A stretch of DNA of 8,979 nucleotides, from the NCBI GenBank assembly GCA_964606575.1, contig CAZSHA010000077.1, forward strand, positions 1 through 8,979, written 5' to 3'. Below, piece after piece: positions 1 to 6,648 of the stretch (the first letter of the stretch is position 1; every line of letters begins with the position of its first letter). The position numbers and the translations under genes were made by a program. The notes beneath the pieces were generated by a model. That model saw only the letters and a program-made list of their open reading frames with translations. It was not told the DNA's origin and did not search any database. This DNA comes from RGIG4576 sp964606575 (GTDB lineage Bacteria > Bacteroidota > Bacteroidia > Bacteroidales > Muribaculaceae).

Positions 1-255
1 GTCACGAAGTTAGGCGATTCGGCATTTTATGATTGCCAGTATCTAAAGAAAATTATATTTGGGTCTGTAGTTACGGAAGGTACTCCTCACTCAAACGATT
101 TTAATAACGTCGGAACAAAAGTTGATGGCTGTGATCTTGTTCTGAATAGCGAACAAAAGAGTGCCGCAGCAGAGTATCAACCGAACTTAACAACCTGGTA
201 TTGGTGGGGAACCAAATGGAATCACATTGAACTTATAGACCCCACCGGCGAGTGA
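1..255 (+). CDS. BspA-like leucine-rich-repeat surface protein, C-terminal part (5' end outside window)
   Basis: The frame is open from the first base and stops with TGA at 253-255, leaving 84 codons. The first residues read LGDSAFYDCQYLKKI, the signature of the Treponema/Bacteroides BspA-type leucine-rich repeat (LRR_5), in which an 'I..SAF..C..L..I' unit recurs. After it comes a non-repeat tail, rich in aromatic residues, containing WYWWGTKWNHIELID. This resembles the 'Y....W..F.NI' closing segment of BspA-like proteins. Family members are usually secreted or surface-attached and mediate adhesion to host proteins or other bacteria; that role is inferred from the family. The signal peptide and most repeats lie upstream of the window. 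No sorting domain is visible after the tail. The family call is fairly sure, the ligand unknown. Confidence 0.7.
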   Translation, partial: VTKLGDSAFYDCQYLKKIIFGSVVTEGTPHSNDFNNVGTKVDGCDLVLNSEQKSAAAEYQPNLTTWYWWGTKWNHIELIDPTGE

Positions 256-390
256 GACGAATGTAGAACCAATCAATAACCTATAGGGCAGGCGGGCTTG
301 ACCACCCTCCTGCTCACCAACCTCCCAAGCCGGGCGGACAAAGCCACGTTTAAGCGAGCTAGATACAAGTTTACTTGTAATCTCACTGCG
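256..390. other. Non-coding or decayed spacer after the BspA-like gene
   Basis: No convincing gene is seen here. The frame of the upstream gene meets another stop (TAA, 277-279) and then stays open, but residues 298-390 do not look like a folded protein. The minus strand is G-rich over about 294-335, with several closely spaced GG pairs. GC is higher than in the flanking sequence at 285-350. A minus-strand open frame across 187-474 overlaps the BspA tail and has no family look, so I do not call it a gene. The stretch could be a dispersed intergenic repeat; that is inference only. Confidence 0.35.
361..383. repeat. Short palindrome (ACAAGT / ACTTGT)
   Basis: The left arm AGATACAAGT (361-370) pairs with ACTTGTAATCT (373-383) apart from one bulged A. 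The centre is only two bases (TT), so an RNA hairpin would have to open one or two pairs. It lacks a T tract and is not a good terminator. It lies directly before the second BspA-like tail, inside sequence that looks decayed. It could be part of a dispersed repeat or a protein-binding palindrome. Confidence 0.4.
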
Positions 391-483
391 AGCGTAGTGG
401 TTTCGCCGAAGGCAACTATAAGTGCTCGGCAAGAGTATTATGATGGCAACATATGGCTTAAAAAATTGGCTCATATAACCTAA
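391..483 (+). pseudogene. Remnant of a second BspA-like C-terminal tail
   Basis: This is in the same reading frame as the upstream BspA-like gene, after its stop. Codons 391-483 read VVVSPKATISARQEYYDG and then NIWLKKLAHIT before TAA at 481-483. That matches the closing unit of BspA-like proteins ('vYVP.gs...Y....W..f.nI'), and it resembles the real tail at 160-240 in layout (Y...W..K..HI). No leucine-rich repeats precede it, because the upstream sequence is non-coding in character. I read it as the left-over end of a second, deleted or rearranged BspA-like gene. Its intact hairpin follows immediately. Translation as a separate small protein from TTG at 298 seems unlikely. Confidence 0.45.
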
Positions 484-484
484 G

Positions 485-519
485 ACGAGGCTCCTACATT
501 AGTCAATGGGGAGCCTCGT
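485..519 (+). terminator. Hairpin terminator after BspA-like tail
   Basis: ACGAGGCTCC (485-494) and GGAGCCTCGT (510-519) form a perfect 10-bp stem with a 15-base loop. The following TCTATT is only weakly T-rich. It starts two bases after the TAA of the BspA-like remnant, which suits a transcription terminator for that strand. Confidence 0.6.
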
Positions 520-523
520 TCTA

Positions 524-637
524 TTAGTCATCATCTTTGCTTAAGTTTTTCATTTCATTGGCAACCAATTCTTGCAACTTGTTCTTCGGAAGCAAGTATT
601 GATACTCGGCAACCCCCAATCGGTTAGGAAGGGCTAA
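524..637 (-). pseudogene. C-terminal scrap of a DUF1016/YhcG-like PDDEXK nuclease
   Basis: On the minus strand the codons before TAA (complement of 524-526) read NRLGVAEYQYLLP, then KNKLQELVANEMKNL, ending in KDDD. The 'P.G.AEYQ' pattern followed by a Leu/Pro turn and a short charged helix is what I expect at the very end of DUF1016 (YhcG-type) PDDEXK nuclease proteins. An in-frame TAG at the complement of 638-640 closes the frame upstream, so only about 37 codons remain and the catalytic domain is absent. DUF1016 genes often travel with restriction-modification and mobile regions, so this may mark a past rearrangement. The family assignment rests on a short stretch and is tentative. Confidence 0.4.
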
Positions 638-687
638 CTATAGTGCTGTTTGTGATTCTAGATGCTGTGTAGATATACTATTATGGA

Positions 688-727
688 ATGAGAAAGAGCT
701 GTGACCAATATCACAGCTCTTTCTCAT
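688..727 (-). terminator. Perfect 17-bp inverted-repeat terminator, downstream of the phosphosugar mutase
   Basis: The arm at 688-704 and the arm at 711-727 are exact reverse complements, 17 bp each, separated by the six bases CCAATA. On the minus strand the descending arm reads CTCTTTCTCAT and runs into TTCC, giving a pyrimidine-rich end. The hairpin lies 43 bases past the stop of the phosphosugar mutase gene. It very likely ends the minus-strand operon, and because it is symmetric it may also block transcripts from the left. Confidence 0.75.
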
Positions 728-770
728 ATTAGTAAAATTCAAAATAGTTCCTTTAACGGATTGGCAATGC

Positions 771-2519
771 TTAGATGCCTAGGTCTTTAGCAACAGTTGC
801 TAGTTTGTCTTCGGCTTTCTTGTTCATTGCCTCATATTCTTCGGCTGATGCCAATGTGTCGTGAACTTCCATGTAGAACTTAATCTTAGGTTCTGTTCCA
901 GACGGACGGATTGACACCTTTGTGCCATCTTCGGTATAATATTGAAGCACGTTAGATGTTACCGGCATATCCAATTTTTCAACTTCACCAGTCATCATAT
1001 TCTTTGCTTCAAGCGAAGCGTAGTCTTTTACAAGAACTACAGGCGAGCCAGCAAGGGTCTTTAACGGATTTTCTCGGAATTGTTTCATGATTGCAGCAAT
1101 TTCTTCGGCACCCGATTTGCCTTTACGCACCAAAGAAACGCCTTTTTCCTTGGAATAGCCATAGGTCTTGTAGATGTCGATGAGCATAGCATTCATATCC
1201 ATGCCTTTTTCTTTACCCCACGCCGCAATTTCAGCCATCAGCGAGATAGCAGAAACAGAGTCCTTATCACGAACGAAATCTTCGGCTAGGAATCCGTAGC
1301 TTTCTTCTCCGCCGCCTAGATAGCGTGCCTTGCCTTCGTTCTCTCTCATCACTGTAGCAATCCACTTGAATCCAGTGAAGCAGTCGTACATCTTGATGTT
1401 TTGCTTCTCGGCAATGCTCTTGATAGTGTCGGTGGTAACGATAGTTTTAACAATGTACTCGTTGCCGGTCAATTTGCCTAGCTCTTGATTTCTTTGCACC
1501 AAGTAGTACAAGAAAATCATCACTATTTGGTTACCGTTAAGCAACTCATATTCGCCTTGCAAGTTCTTGACCACGACACCCACACGGTCGGCATCGGGGT
1601 CGGATGCCATGATGATGTCGGCATCAACTTCCTTAGCTTTAGCAATTGCCATAGCCATAGCCGATGGCACTTCAGGGTTAGGCGATTCTACGGTAGGGAA
1701 GTCGCCGCTTTGCACGTCTTGCTCAGGCACGTGGATGACATTTTCAAATCCCCATTCGGCAAGAGAGCGAGGAATCAAGTATTTACCAGTTCCGTGTATC
1801 GGAGTGTAAACAATCTTCAAGTCCTTTTGGCGTGCGATTACATCGGGGCTTAATGACAACGTCTTTATGCGGTCGATATAGATTTTGTCAATGTCTTCGC
1901 CGATGATTGTGATTAGTTCTGGGTTGCCCTCAAACTTGATTTCTTTAACGCTTTGAATCTTGTTGACGTAATCAATAGTATTGGTGTCGTGAGGCGAAAC
2001 CATTTGAGCTCCGTCTTCCCAATAAGCCTTGTAACCGTTGTATTCCTTAGGATTGTGTGAAGCTGTGATGACCACACCGCTTTGGCATCCTAATTCACGG
2101 ATAGCAAACGAGATTTCGGGAGTAGGGCGGCAATCCTCGAAAAGATATACCTTAATGCCATTAGCCGAGAATATATTGGCTGTGATTTCGGCAAATAGGC
2201 GGCTGTTGTTTCTCACGTCGTGACCTACGACAACCTTTATTTCTTCTTTGTCCTTAAAAGCATCCTTTAGATAATTGGCTAGTCCTTGTGTAGCCGAGCC
2301 TACGGTGTAAATGTTCATGCGGTTAGAGCCAACGCCCATAATACCACGCAAACCGCCGGTACCAAATTCAAGGTCTTTATAAAAACACTCGATAAGATCG
2401 GTCTTGTCTTCATTCTCAAGCATCTTCTTCACTTCGGCACGAGTGTTCTCATCATAATCTTCACTAAGCCACACAGTAGCTTTTGCAGTGACAGACTTAA
2501 TCAATTCTTCGTCTTTCAT
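771..2519 (-). CDS. Phosphoglucomutase/phosphomannomutase family phosphosugar mutase
   Basis: This 582-residue cytoplasmic enzyme should interconvert hexose 1-phosphate and 6-phosphate, linking glycolysis with polysaccharide and nucleotide-sugar synthesis. All four signature elements of the alpha-D-phosphohexomutase superfamily are visible. The phosphoserine loop is TASHNP (152-157, with Ser154 the phosphorylated residue). The Mg-binding loop is DPDADR (307-312, Asp307/309/311). The sugar-binding loop is GGGEES (402-407). The phosphate-binding loop is RPSGTEPK (538-545). The length fits the longer PGM2-like/PgcA branch rather than the roughly 450-residue PMM/PGM or GlmM forms. GEES rather than GEMS argues for glucose/mannose phosphate over glucosamine phosphate. 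The start codon (complement of 2517-2519) gives MKDEEL and is preceded by a separate predicted promoter, and a strong hairpin follows the stop. It is probably a single-gene unit or the last gene of the upstream operon. Family certain; preferred sugar inferred. Confidence 0.95.
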   Translation of the reverse strand: MKDEELIKSVTAKATVWLSEDYDENTRAEVKKMLENEDKTDLIECFYKDLEFGTGGLRGIMGVGSNRMNIYTVGSATQGLANYLKDAFKDKEEIKVVVGHDVRNNSRLFAEITANIFSANGIKVYLFEDCRPTPEISFAIRELGCQSGVVITASHNPKEYNGYKAYWEDGAQMVSPHDTNTIDYVNKIQSVKEIKFEGNPELITIIGEDIDKIYIDRIKTLSLSPDVIARQKDLKIVYTPIHGTGKYLIPRSLAEWGFENVIHVPEQDVQSGDFPTVESPNPEVPSAMAMAIAKAKEVDADIIMASDPDADRVGVVVKNLQGEYELLNGNQIVMIFLYYLVQRNQELGKLTGNEYIVKTIVTTDTIKSIAEKQNIKMYDCFTGFKWIATVMRENEGKARYLGGGEESYGFLAEDFVRDKDSVSAISLMAEIAAWGKEKGMDMNAMLIDIYKTYGYSKEKGVSLVRKGKSGAEEIAAIMKQFRENPLKTLAGSPVVLVKDYASLEAKNMMTGEVEKLDMPVTSNVLQYYTEDGTKVSIRPSGTEPKIKFYMEVHDTLASAEEYEAMNKKAEDKLATVAKDLGI

Positions 2520-2564
2520 AATAATGAATGTATTTTAATAAATTGTTAATTTTCAAGTATGTAG

Positions 2565-2596
2565 CAAAAATATAGTTTTTTTGCTGAATGAGCAAA
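2565..2596 (-). promoter_or_regulatory. Bacteroidetes-type promoter for the phosphosugar mutase
   Basis: On the minus strand a TTTG (complement of 2593-2596) is followed after exactly 20 bases by TATTTTTG (complement of 2565-2572). This is a full match to the Bacteroidetes primary-sigma pattern of -33 TTTG and -7 TAnnTTTG. Transcription would start near 2558, giving an AT-rich leader of about 40 bases. It falls in the 87-base gap after the aminopeptidase gene, the only sizeable gap in the operon. No strong Shine-Dalgarno site is seen, as is usual in this phylum. Confidence 0.6.
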
Positions 2597-2606
2597 TTTT
2601 ATGAGG

Positions 2607-3899
2607 TCAACAGCTGAAAAAATATTTCATGACCTTTATCATGTTGCAATGGTCGTTGGTCGATGCCGTTTCCCTAACGGAGTGCATTGCCCATAGAGCA
2701 TTGCCCACGTCGACACCCTCGATGTCGATTTGAGAAGTCAATATGTTGCCTAGCGTAGAGCCTCCAGCCACATCGGAATGATTGACAAAGTATTGATATG
2801 GCGAACCAGCCTCTTCGCACAAGCTGCGGAAGATAGCGGCAGAATGTGCATCGGTCATATATTTGCAATTGGCATTAATCTTAATTACAGGACCACCGCC
2901 TATTGCAGGGTGATTGGTTGGGTCGTATTTCTCGGCATAGTTGGGGTGGAACGCATGTGCGTTGTCGGCTGAAATCATGAAAGAGTTGGCTATCGCGCGG
3001 CAAAAATCTTCGTTGTTGCCTCCCGATGCCACGTTGATACGTTCTAAGATATTTTTTAATACTGGTGATGCCGCGCCTTGTTTCGTTCCGCTTCCGGTTT
3101 CTTCATTGTCGAAAATCGCCATGATGCGAGTGGTTTTTGTGTCAGTGCCTTCAACCATAGCAGTCAAAGCAGCATGAGCCATGCTCAAATCGTCTAGGCG
3201 GCCAGATGACACAAACTCGTTGTGCATACCCACTAGGTTGGCTTTCTGAACATCATAGACCATCAAATCAAAATCGAGAATGTCAGAAATGGCAACATCA
3301 AGTTCTTTAGCAACCGTGTTTAGCAAAATGTTGTCTTTTTCGGCGGCATCATTAAATATCCCCAAAACAGGCAACATGTCTTTTTGCTTTGAAAGGGGAT
3401 TGCCCTCATTCACTGCACGATTGAAATGTATGGCTAGATGCGGTATGATTAAGATCGGCCGGTCTATCTTGATAATTTTTGTGACCGGATGCAGAGCATC
3501 CTTGCCTTTAAGCACTATGCGGCCTGCTACCGATAGCGGACGGTCGAACCACGTGTAAAGGATAGGGCCGCCATACACCTCGGTATTCAATTTAACGATA
3601 CCCTTTTCGCTCTTTATCTCTGCGTTAGGCTTTATCCTGAAACAAGGAGAATCGCTGTGAGCGGCAATTATCTTAAATCCAGTTTCGGCGGCTGATTCAC
3701 TGCCTATTGAGAATGCAAAAACGGCAGTGTCATTCTTGGTGGTGTAATATTTTCCGCCCGTTACTAATTTCCAAGCATCATTGAGTCTTAATTCCTTAAA
3801 ACCATTATTATTCAAAATATTTTTTATGGAGTTAACAGCACAAAAATTGCACACGCTGCTATCCATAAACTCCAAAAGTCCATTAACGTATTTTTCCAT
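2607..3899 (-). CDS. apeB: M18 family metallo-aminopeptidase (aspartyl aminopeptidase-like)
   Basis: This 430-residue protein is expected to be a cytoplasmic, dizinc, oligomeric exopeptidase that removes N-terminal residues, acidic ones in the best-studied M18 members. The family's metal and catalytic residues can be placed in order. HSDSPCFR holds His81 and Asp83. GRLDDL holds the bridging Asp236. DNEETGSGTKQGA holds Glu266 (general base) and Glu267. SADNAHAFHP holds Asp312, and AMHSVRE holds His406 near the C-terminus. Length is normal for bacterial M18 enzymes and no signal peptide is visible. It starts at ATG (complement of 3897-3899), 17 bases after the DUF5063 gene stop, so it is probably co-transcribed. 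The symbol apeB is used for bacterial M18 enzymes; substrate preference cannot be read from the sequence. Confidence 0.93.
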   Translation of the reverse strand: MEKYVNGLLEFMDSSVCNFCAVNSIKNILNNNGFKELRLNDAWKLVTGGKYYTTKNDTAVFAFSIGSESAAETGFKIIAAHSDSPCFRIKPNAEIKSEKGIVKLNTEVYGGPILYTWFDRPLSVAGRIVLKGKDALHPVTKIIKIDRPILIIPHLAIHFNRAVNEGNPLSKQKDMLPVLGIFNDAAEKDNILLNTVAKELDVAISDILDFDLMVYDVQKANLVGMHNEFVSSGRLDDLSMAHAALTAMVEGTDTKTTRIMAIFDNEETGSGTKQGAASPVLKNILERINVASGGNNEDFCRAIANSFMISADNAHAFHPNYAEKYDPTNHPAIGGGPVIKINANCKYMTDAHSAAIFRSLCEEAGSPYQYFVNHSDVAGGSTLGNILTSQIDIEGVDVGNALWAMHSVRETASTNDHCNMIKVMKYFFSC

Positions 3900-3916
3900 G
3901 TTACAAAAAGGTGTTA

Positions 3917-4444
3917 CTAATAAAAATCTTGTACATCATTGTATTTAATATTGTGCAAAGCACGCATTACATTCACCATTTTTTGTCCCCAATAGGATGC
4001 GAACGATTCTTTCACTGCTACAAGCAACTCGTTAATCACCTCGTTAGGCACATCTTTTACCGCCGCTACGAAGTTGTATAAATCTTGATAAACATCTGCA
4101 AGATTTTCCGATATGGAGTTGGCTATCGGAGTGTCGGAATATTTCATGTCTTCCTCAAACACTTCTAGATACACATCGCTCTCGCCAAGAAGCCTGCACA
4201 TGTTATTTTTAACTGTGTCATATACATCTTCATCTAAATAGGAATCAATGTAATAACCTCCCTCGTCATTATCGCCGCCTTCGATAATATCGGTGGCTGC
4301 GATGTATATGCGAGGCAACAATTTTAAAATCCTAGATATAAAATCGTTTTTCTCCAACTCTATGGCGTGTTCTATGTCGTGGCAATATTCGTTTGCCAAT
4401 GCGATAAATGCCAAGCCGTTTCGTGAAAGGGATGTTTCGGTCAT
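3917..4444 (-). CDS. DUF5063 domain protein
   Basis: This 175-residue, strongly acidic protein has no signal peptide or membrane segment. It looks all-helical, with acidic stretches such as EGGDNDEGGYYIDSYLDEDV at about 56-75. I recognise it as a DUF5063-type protein, common in Bacteroidetes and without a known function. Other landmarks are an early helix ending in NEYCHDIEHA (18-27) and a C-terminal SYWGQKMVNVMRALHNI (152-168). It sits 15 bases after nadD and 17 bases before the aminopeptidase, inside a tight operon with gmk and nadD. Its coupling to that conserved set suggests a housekeeping role, possibly as a protein-interaction partner, but this is inference from position. No catalytic motif is seen. 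Confidence 0.75.
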   Translation of the reverse strand: MTETSLSRNGLAFIALANEYCHDIEHAIELEKNDFISRILKLLPRIYIAATDIIEGGDNDEGGYYIDSYLDEDVYDTVKNNMCRLLGESDVYLEVFEEDMKYSDTPIANSISENLADVYQDLYNFVAAVKDVPNEVINELLVAVKESFASYWGQKMVNVMRALHNIKYNDVQDFY

Positions 4445-4459
4445 AAATATGTATTATCG

Positions 4460-5035
4460 TTATTGATAAAGTTTGTTTTCTAAAATATACCTATACACAT
4501 CTTGGGGCAGATAAAAGTTCATGTTTCTCTGATTTTTCAGCTGTTCCCTTATGTAGGTTGACGATACTTCAACGATAGGAGAGGACAATTGAAAAACTCT
4601 ACCCGATAAATGTTCAGGGATGATAATATCGTAGTCTTTTCGAGGATATACCATTATTTCGTGATTTGCCAAAATATGCTCATAATCCTTCCATTTGTCG
4701 AAGCATTGCCAATTGTCGGCACCGATAATCAGCACGAATTGATGCTGCGGAAACCGTTCTTTTAGCACGTTTAGCGTGTCAACCGTATAGGAGGGGCGAG
4801 GTAGCGTAAATTCCAGTCCCGAAGTGATGACATTATCGCATTTCGACGCTACTAATTGAGCCATGCGTAACCTATGTGCATCATAACTTTTGGGTAACTG
4901 GTCTTTCAACGGATTTTGAGGCGCGACCATTAGCCATAATTGCTCAATATCGGTGTATTGGGTAATGTAATTGGCTAAAATGGCGTGCCCTATATGTATC
5001 GGGTTGAATGAACCGCCCAAAATACCTATTCTCAT
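4460..5035 (-). CDS. nadD: Nicotinate (nicotinamide) mononucleotide adenylyltransferase
   Basis: NadD transfers AMP from ATP to nicotinate mononucleotide, giving deamido-NAD in the last shared steps of NAD biosynthesis. The 191-residue protein has the Rossmann-like nucleotidyltransferase fold marks. GGSFNPIHIGH (7-17) contains the HxGH motif at 14-17 for ATP binding. A second ATP-binding motif, SSTYIR (158-163), lies near the C-terminus. Family landmarks between them include NPLKD (41-45), PSYTVDTL (81-88) and IGADNW (104-109). The length is that of a single-domain NadD, without a fused HD hydrolase. The start MRIGILGGSF is the canonical N-terminus, and only three bases separate it from the gmk stop, so translational coupling is likely. 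Confidence 0.95.
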   Translation of the reverse strand: MRIGILGGSFNPIHIGHAILANYITQYTDIEQLWLMVAPQNPLKDQLPKSYDAHRLRMAQLVASKCDNVITSGLEFTLPRPSYTVDTLNVLKERFPQHQFVLIIGADNWQCFDKWKDYEHILANHEIMVYPRKDYDIIIPEHLSGRVFQLSSPIVEVSSTYIREQLKNQRNMNFYLPQDVYRYILENKLYQ

Positions 5036-5038
5036 AAA

Positions 5039-5608
5039 TTATAATACGAAATCCTTTATAATTTGTTCTGCTTCTTCGATAGCTTCCTTTAAACGGTCGT
5101 TCACAACTTTGCGGTCGAACTCGGATGCGAAAGAAATCTCATATTCGGCTTTACCAACACGTTCGTTGATAGCCTCGATTGAATCGGTGCCTCTAGATAA
5201 CAGCCTGTGGCGTAATATCTCGATGCTGGGAGGCATAATAAATATAGATATGGAATCCTCGCCATATTTCTTTTTAACGTTGATACCCCCTTTGACGTCG
5301 ATATCTAGAATGACGTTTCTTCCCGATTCGCAAATACGCTGGATCTCTTTCTTTAACGTGCCGTAATATCTGCCAGGATAAACTTCTTCATATTCTACAA
5401 GTTCGTCATTCTTGATGGCTTGTTTGAATTCATCTTCGCTGATGAAATAATAGTTGACCCCGTCCACTTCGCCACGACGTGGCTCACGTGTTGTGGCAGA
5501 GATTGAGAATGACAATTTTAAGTCTTCGTTTTTAATAACTTCGCTTATGATTGTCGATTTACCGCAACCTGATGGAGCTGATATTATTATTAGCTTTCCT
5601 TTTGGCAT
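5039..5608 (-). CDS. gmk: Guanylate kinase
   Basis: Gmk phosphorylates GMP to GDP with ATP, an essential step in guanine nucleotide and (p)ppGpp metabolism. The 189-residue protein is full length. It has the P-loop SAPSGCGKST (10-19), with Ala in place of the first loop Gly. The GMP-binding segment is SISATTREPRRGEVDG (35-50), followed by Y53-Y54. The GMP site continues through EYEEVYPGRYYGT (72-84). The Mg/base-contact strand is LDIDVKGG (101-108), and the lid is LLSRGTDS (136-143). It starts eight bases after the yicC stop and ends three bases before nadD. The yicC-gmk pairing is widely conserved in bacteria. Confidence 0.97.
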   Translation of the reverse strand: MPKGKLIIISAPSGCGKSTIISEVIKNEDLKLSFSISATTREPRRGEVDGVNYYFISEDEFKQAIKNDELVEYEEVYPGRYYGTLKKEIQRICESGRNVILDIDVKGGINVKKKYGEDSISIFIMPPSIEILRHRLLSRGTDSIEAINERVGKAEYEISFASEFDRKVVNDRLKEAIEEAEQIIKDFVL

Positions 5609-5616
5609 AATTGATA

Positions 5617-6492
5617 TTACATTACGTTCAAGACCTGTTCTTTGATTTGCTCAAGCTCGTCCTTCATTTTCACTACAATGCGTTGCATCTCAGCGTGATT
5701 GGACTTAGAACCTAAAGTGTTTATTTCACGTCCCATCTCTTGACTTATAAAGCCTAGTTTCTTACCTTGTCCATGACTGTTTTCCAATGTTTCGATGAAA
5801 TAATCAAGGTGATTCTGCAAGCGTAGTTTCTCCTCGTTTATATCAAGTTTCTCGATATAGTAAATCATCTCTTGCTCGAAACGATTTCGGTCAAAGTCTA
5901 CAATATCGAGTTTAGAGATAGAATCTTGTATACGTGCCTTTATCTTCTCTACACGTTCTTTTTCGTATGGTTCAACCTCTTTCAAAAGATTGCGTATATT
6001 TTCGATTTTTAATCTGAAAAATATTTCTAGACGGTTGCCTTCTTGTTTGCGGAAATCCATCAATGCCTGTATGGCTTGTTGCACGGCTTGGGTTAATGCT
6101 TCTAGTTCACCGTCTGGCACATCGGCTGTAGAGTCGGCTTTCAACACATCGGGCAATCTCAATAAAGTTACATACCAGTCGGTTGGTTCTGGTATAGAAA
6201 GCTCTTTTGATGCTAGCTCTATCTGCTTTTTGTATGCTTCTAGAACAGAAAGGTTTATGTTTGATGAAACTGATGCGTCAATCACTTCTGATGTGATAAA
6301 CAATTCCACTTTTCCACGCTCTAAAGAACGGGCTACATCGTTCCTCAAATCCAATTCTTTCTCTCTATAGATTTGTGGCATTTTTACCGACAAATCTAAT
6401 TGTTTGCTATTAAGAGATTTGATTTCGGCTGTTAACTTTTTGTTTTCAAACGCTACAACCGACTTACCAAATCCTGTCATTGATAATATCAT
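5617..6492 (-). CDS. yicC: YicC family endoribonuclease
   Basis: This is a 291-residue YicC-family protein. The characterised E. coli member is a metal-dependent endoribonuclease that acts on small RNAs such as RyhB; targets in Bacteroidetes are not known. The N-terminal YicC_N domain begins with the hallmark MTGFGK (5-10), preceded only by MILS, which fixes the start. The central 150-240 region is helical and charged, consistent with the long helices of the family. The C-terminal DUF1732 part carries LGFISQEMGREINTLGSKS (246-264) and an adjacent HAEMQR, the most conserved block and the likely active-site region. It is the first gene of the minus-strand operon. A predicted promoter lies about 20 bases upstream, leaving a very short leader. 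Confidence 0.95.
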   Translation of the reverse strand: MILSMTGFGKSVVAFENKKLTAEIKSLNSKQLDLSVKMPQIYREKELDLRNDVARSLERGKVELFITSEVIDASVSSNINLSVLEAYKKQIELASKELSIPEPTDWYVTLLRLPDVLKADSTADVPDGELEALTQAVQQAIQALMDFRKQEGNRLEIFFRLKIENIRNLLKEVEPYEKERVEKIKARIQDSISKLDIVDFDRNRFEQEMIYYIEKLDINEEKLRLQNHLDYFIETLENSHGQGKKLGFISQEMGREINTLGSKSNHAEMQRIVVKMKDELEQIKEQVLNVM

Positions 6493-6512
6493 TGTCGTTG
6501 TCTTATTTTTTG

Positions 6513-6544
6513 CAAAATTACGCTATAAAGATTTAAGAAACAAG
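6513..6544 (-). promoter_or_regulatory. Bacteroidetes-type promoter for the yicC-gmk-nadD operon
   Basis: The minus strand reads TAATTTTG (complement of 6513-6520), a full match to the -7 TAnnTTTG element. Twenty bases upstream is CTTG (complement of 6541-6544), one mismatch from the -33 TTTG. The predicted start of transcription, near 6507, leaves a leader of only about 15 bases before the yicC ATG. The -33 element lies close to the point where the divergent accessory open frame begins. Confidence 0.55.
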
Positions 6545-6648
6545 AAAGACCGCATTTAAAAACACGAATAAAACCACATTTTGCCAACGATTTCCCAGCT
6601 CATCACCCCAATATCAAATTAATAGAGAGGGAGTACGGTGGGGATTAT
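6521..6648. other. Junction between the housekeeping promoter and the accessory gene
   Basis: The accessory reading frame is open from 6529, after the TAA at 6526-6528. It contains no ATG, GTG or TTG codon until GTG at 6649. Residues encoded from about 6613 (IKLIEREYGGDY) already look like protein and blend into the sequence after 6649. By contrast 6545-6600 is AT-rich and looks non-coding. No tRNA, integrase site or clear inverted repeat is seen. No plus-strand TAnnTTTG promoter was found here. The simplest reading is that the 5' end of the accessory gene was lost at a recombination point around 6560-6615. Confidence 0.45.

Noticed and set aside
294..335. Possible G-quadruplex on the minus strand
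   Set aside because: Only runs of two or three G are present, so at best a weak two-layer structure; no context supports a function.
187..474. 95-codon minus-strand open frame opposite the BspA tail
   Set aside because: It overlaps the real BspA-like C-terminus on the other strand, has no recognisable motif, and spans sequence that looks decayed. It is more likely a shadow of repeat-like DNA.
1485..1853. 122-codon plus-strand open frame inside the phosphosugar mutase gene
   Set aside because: Its His/Val-rich composition is typical of an antisense shadow. The opposite strand encodes the Mg-binding loop and flanking conserved sequence.
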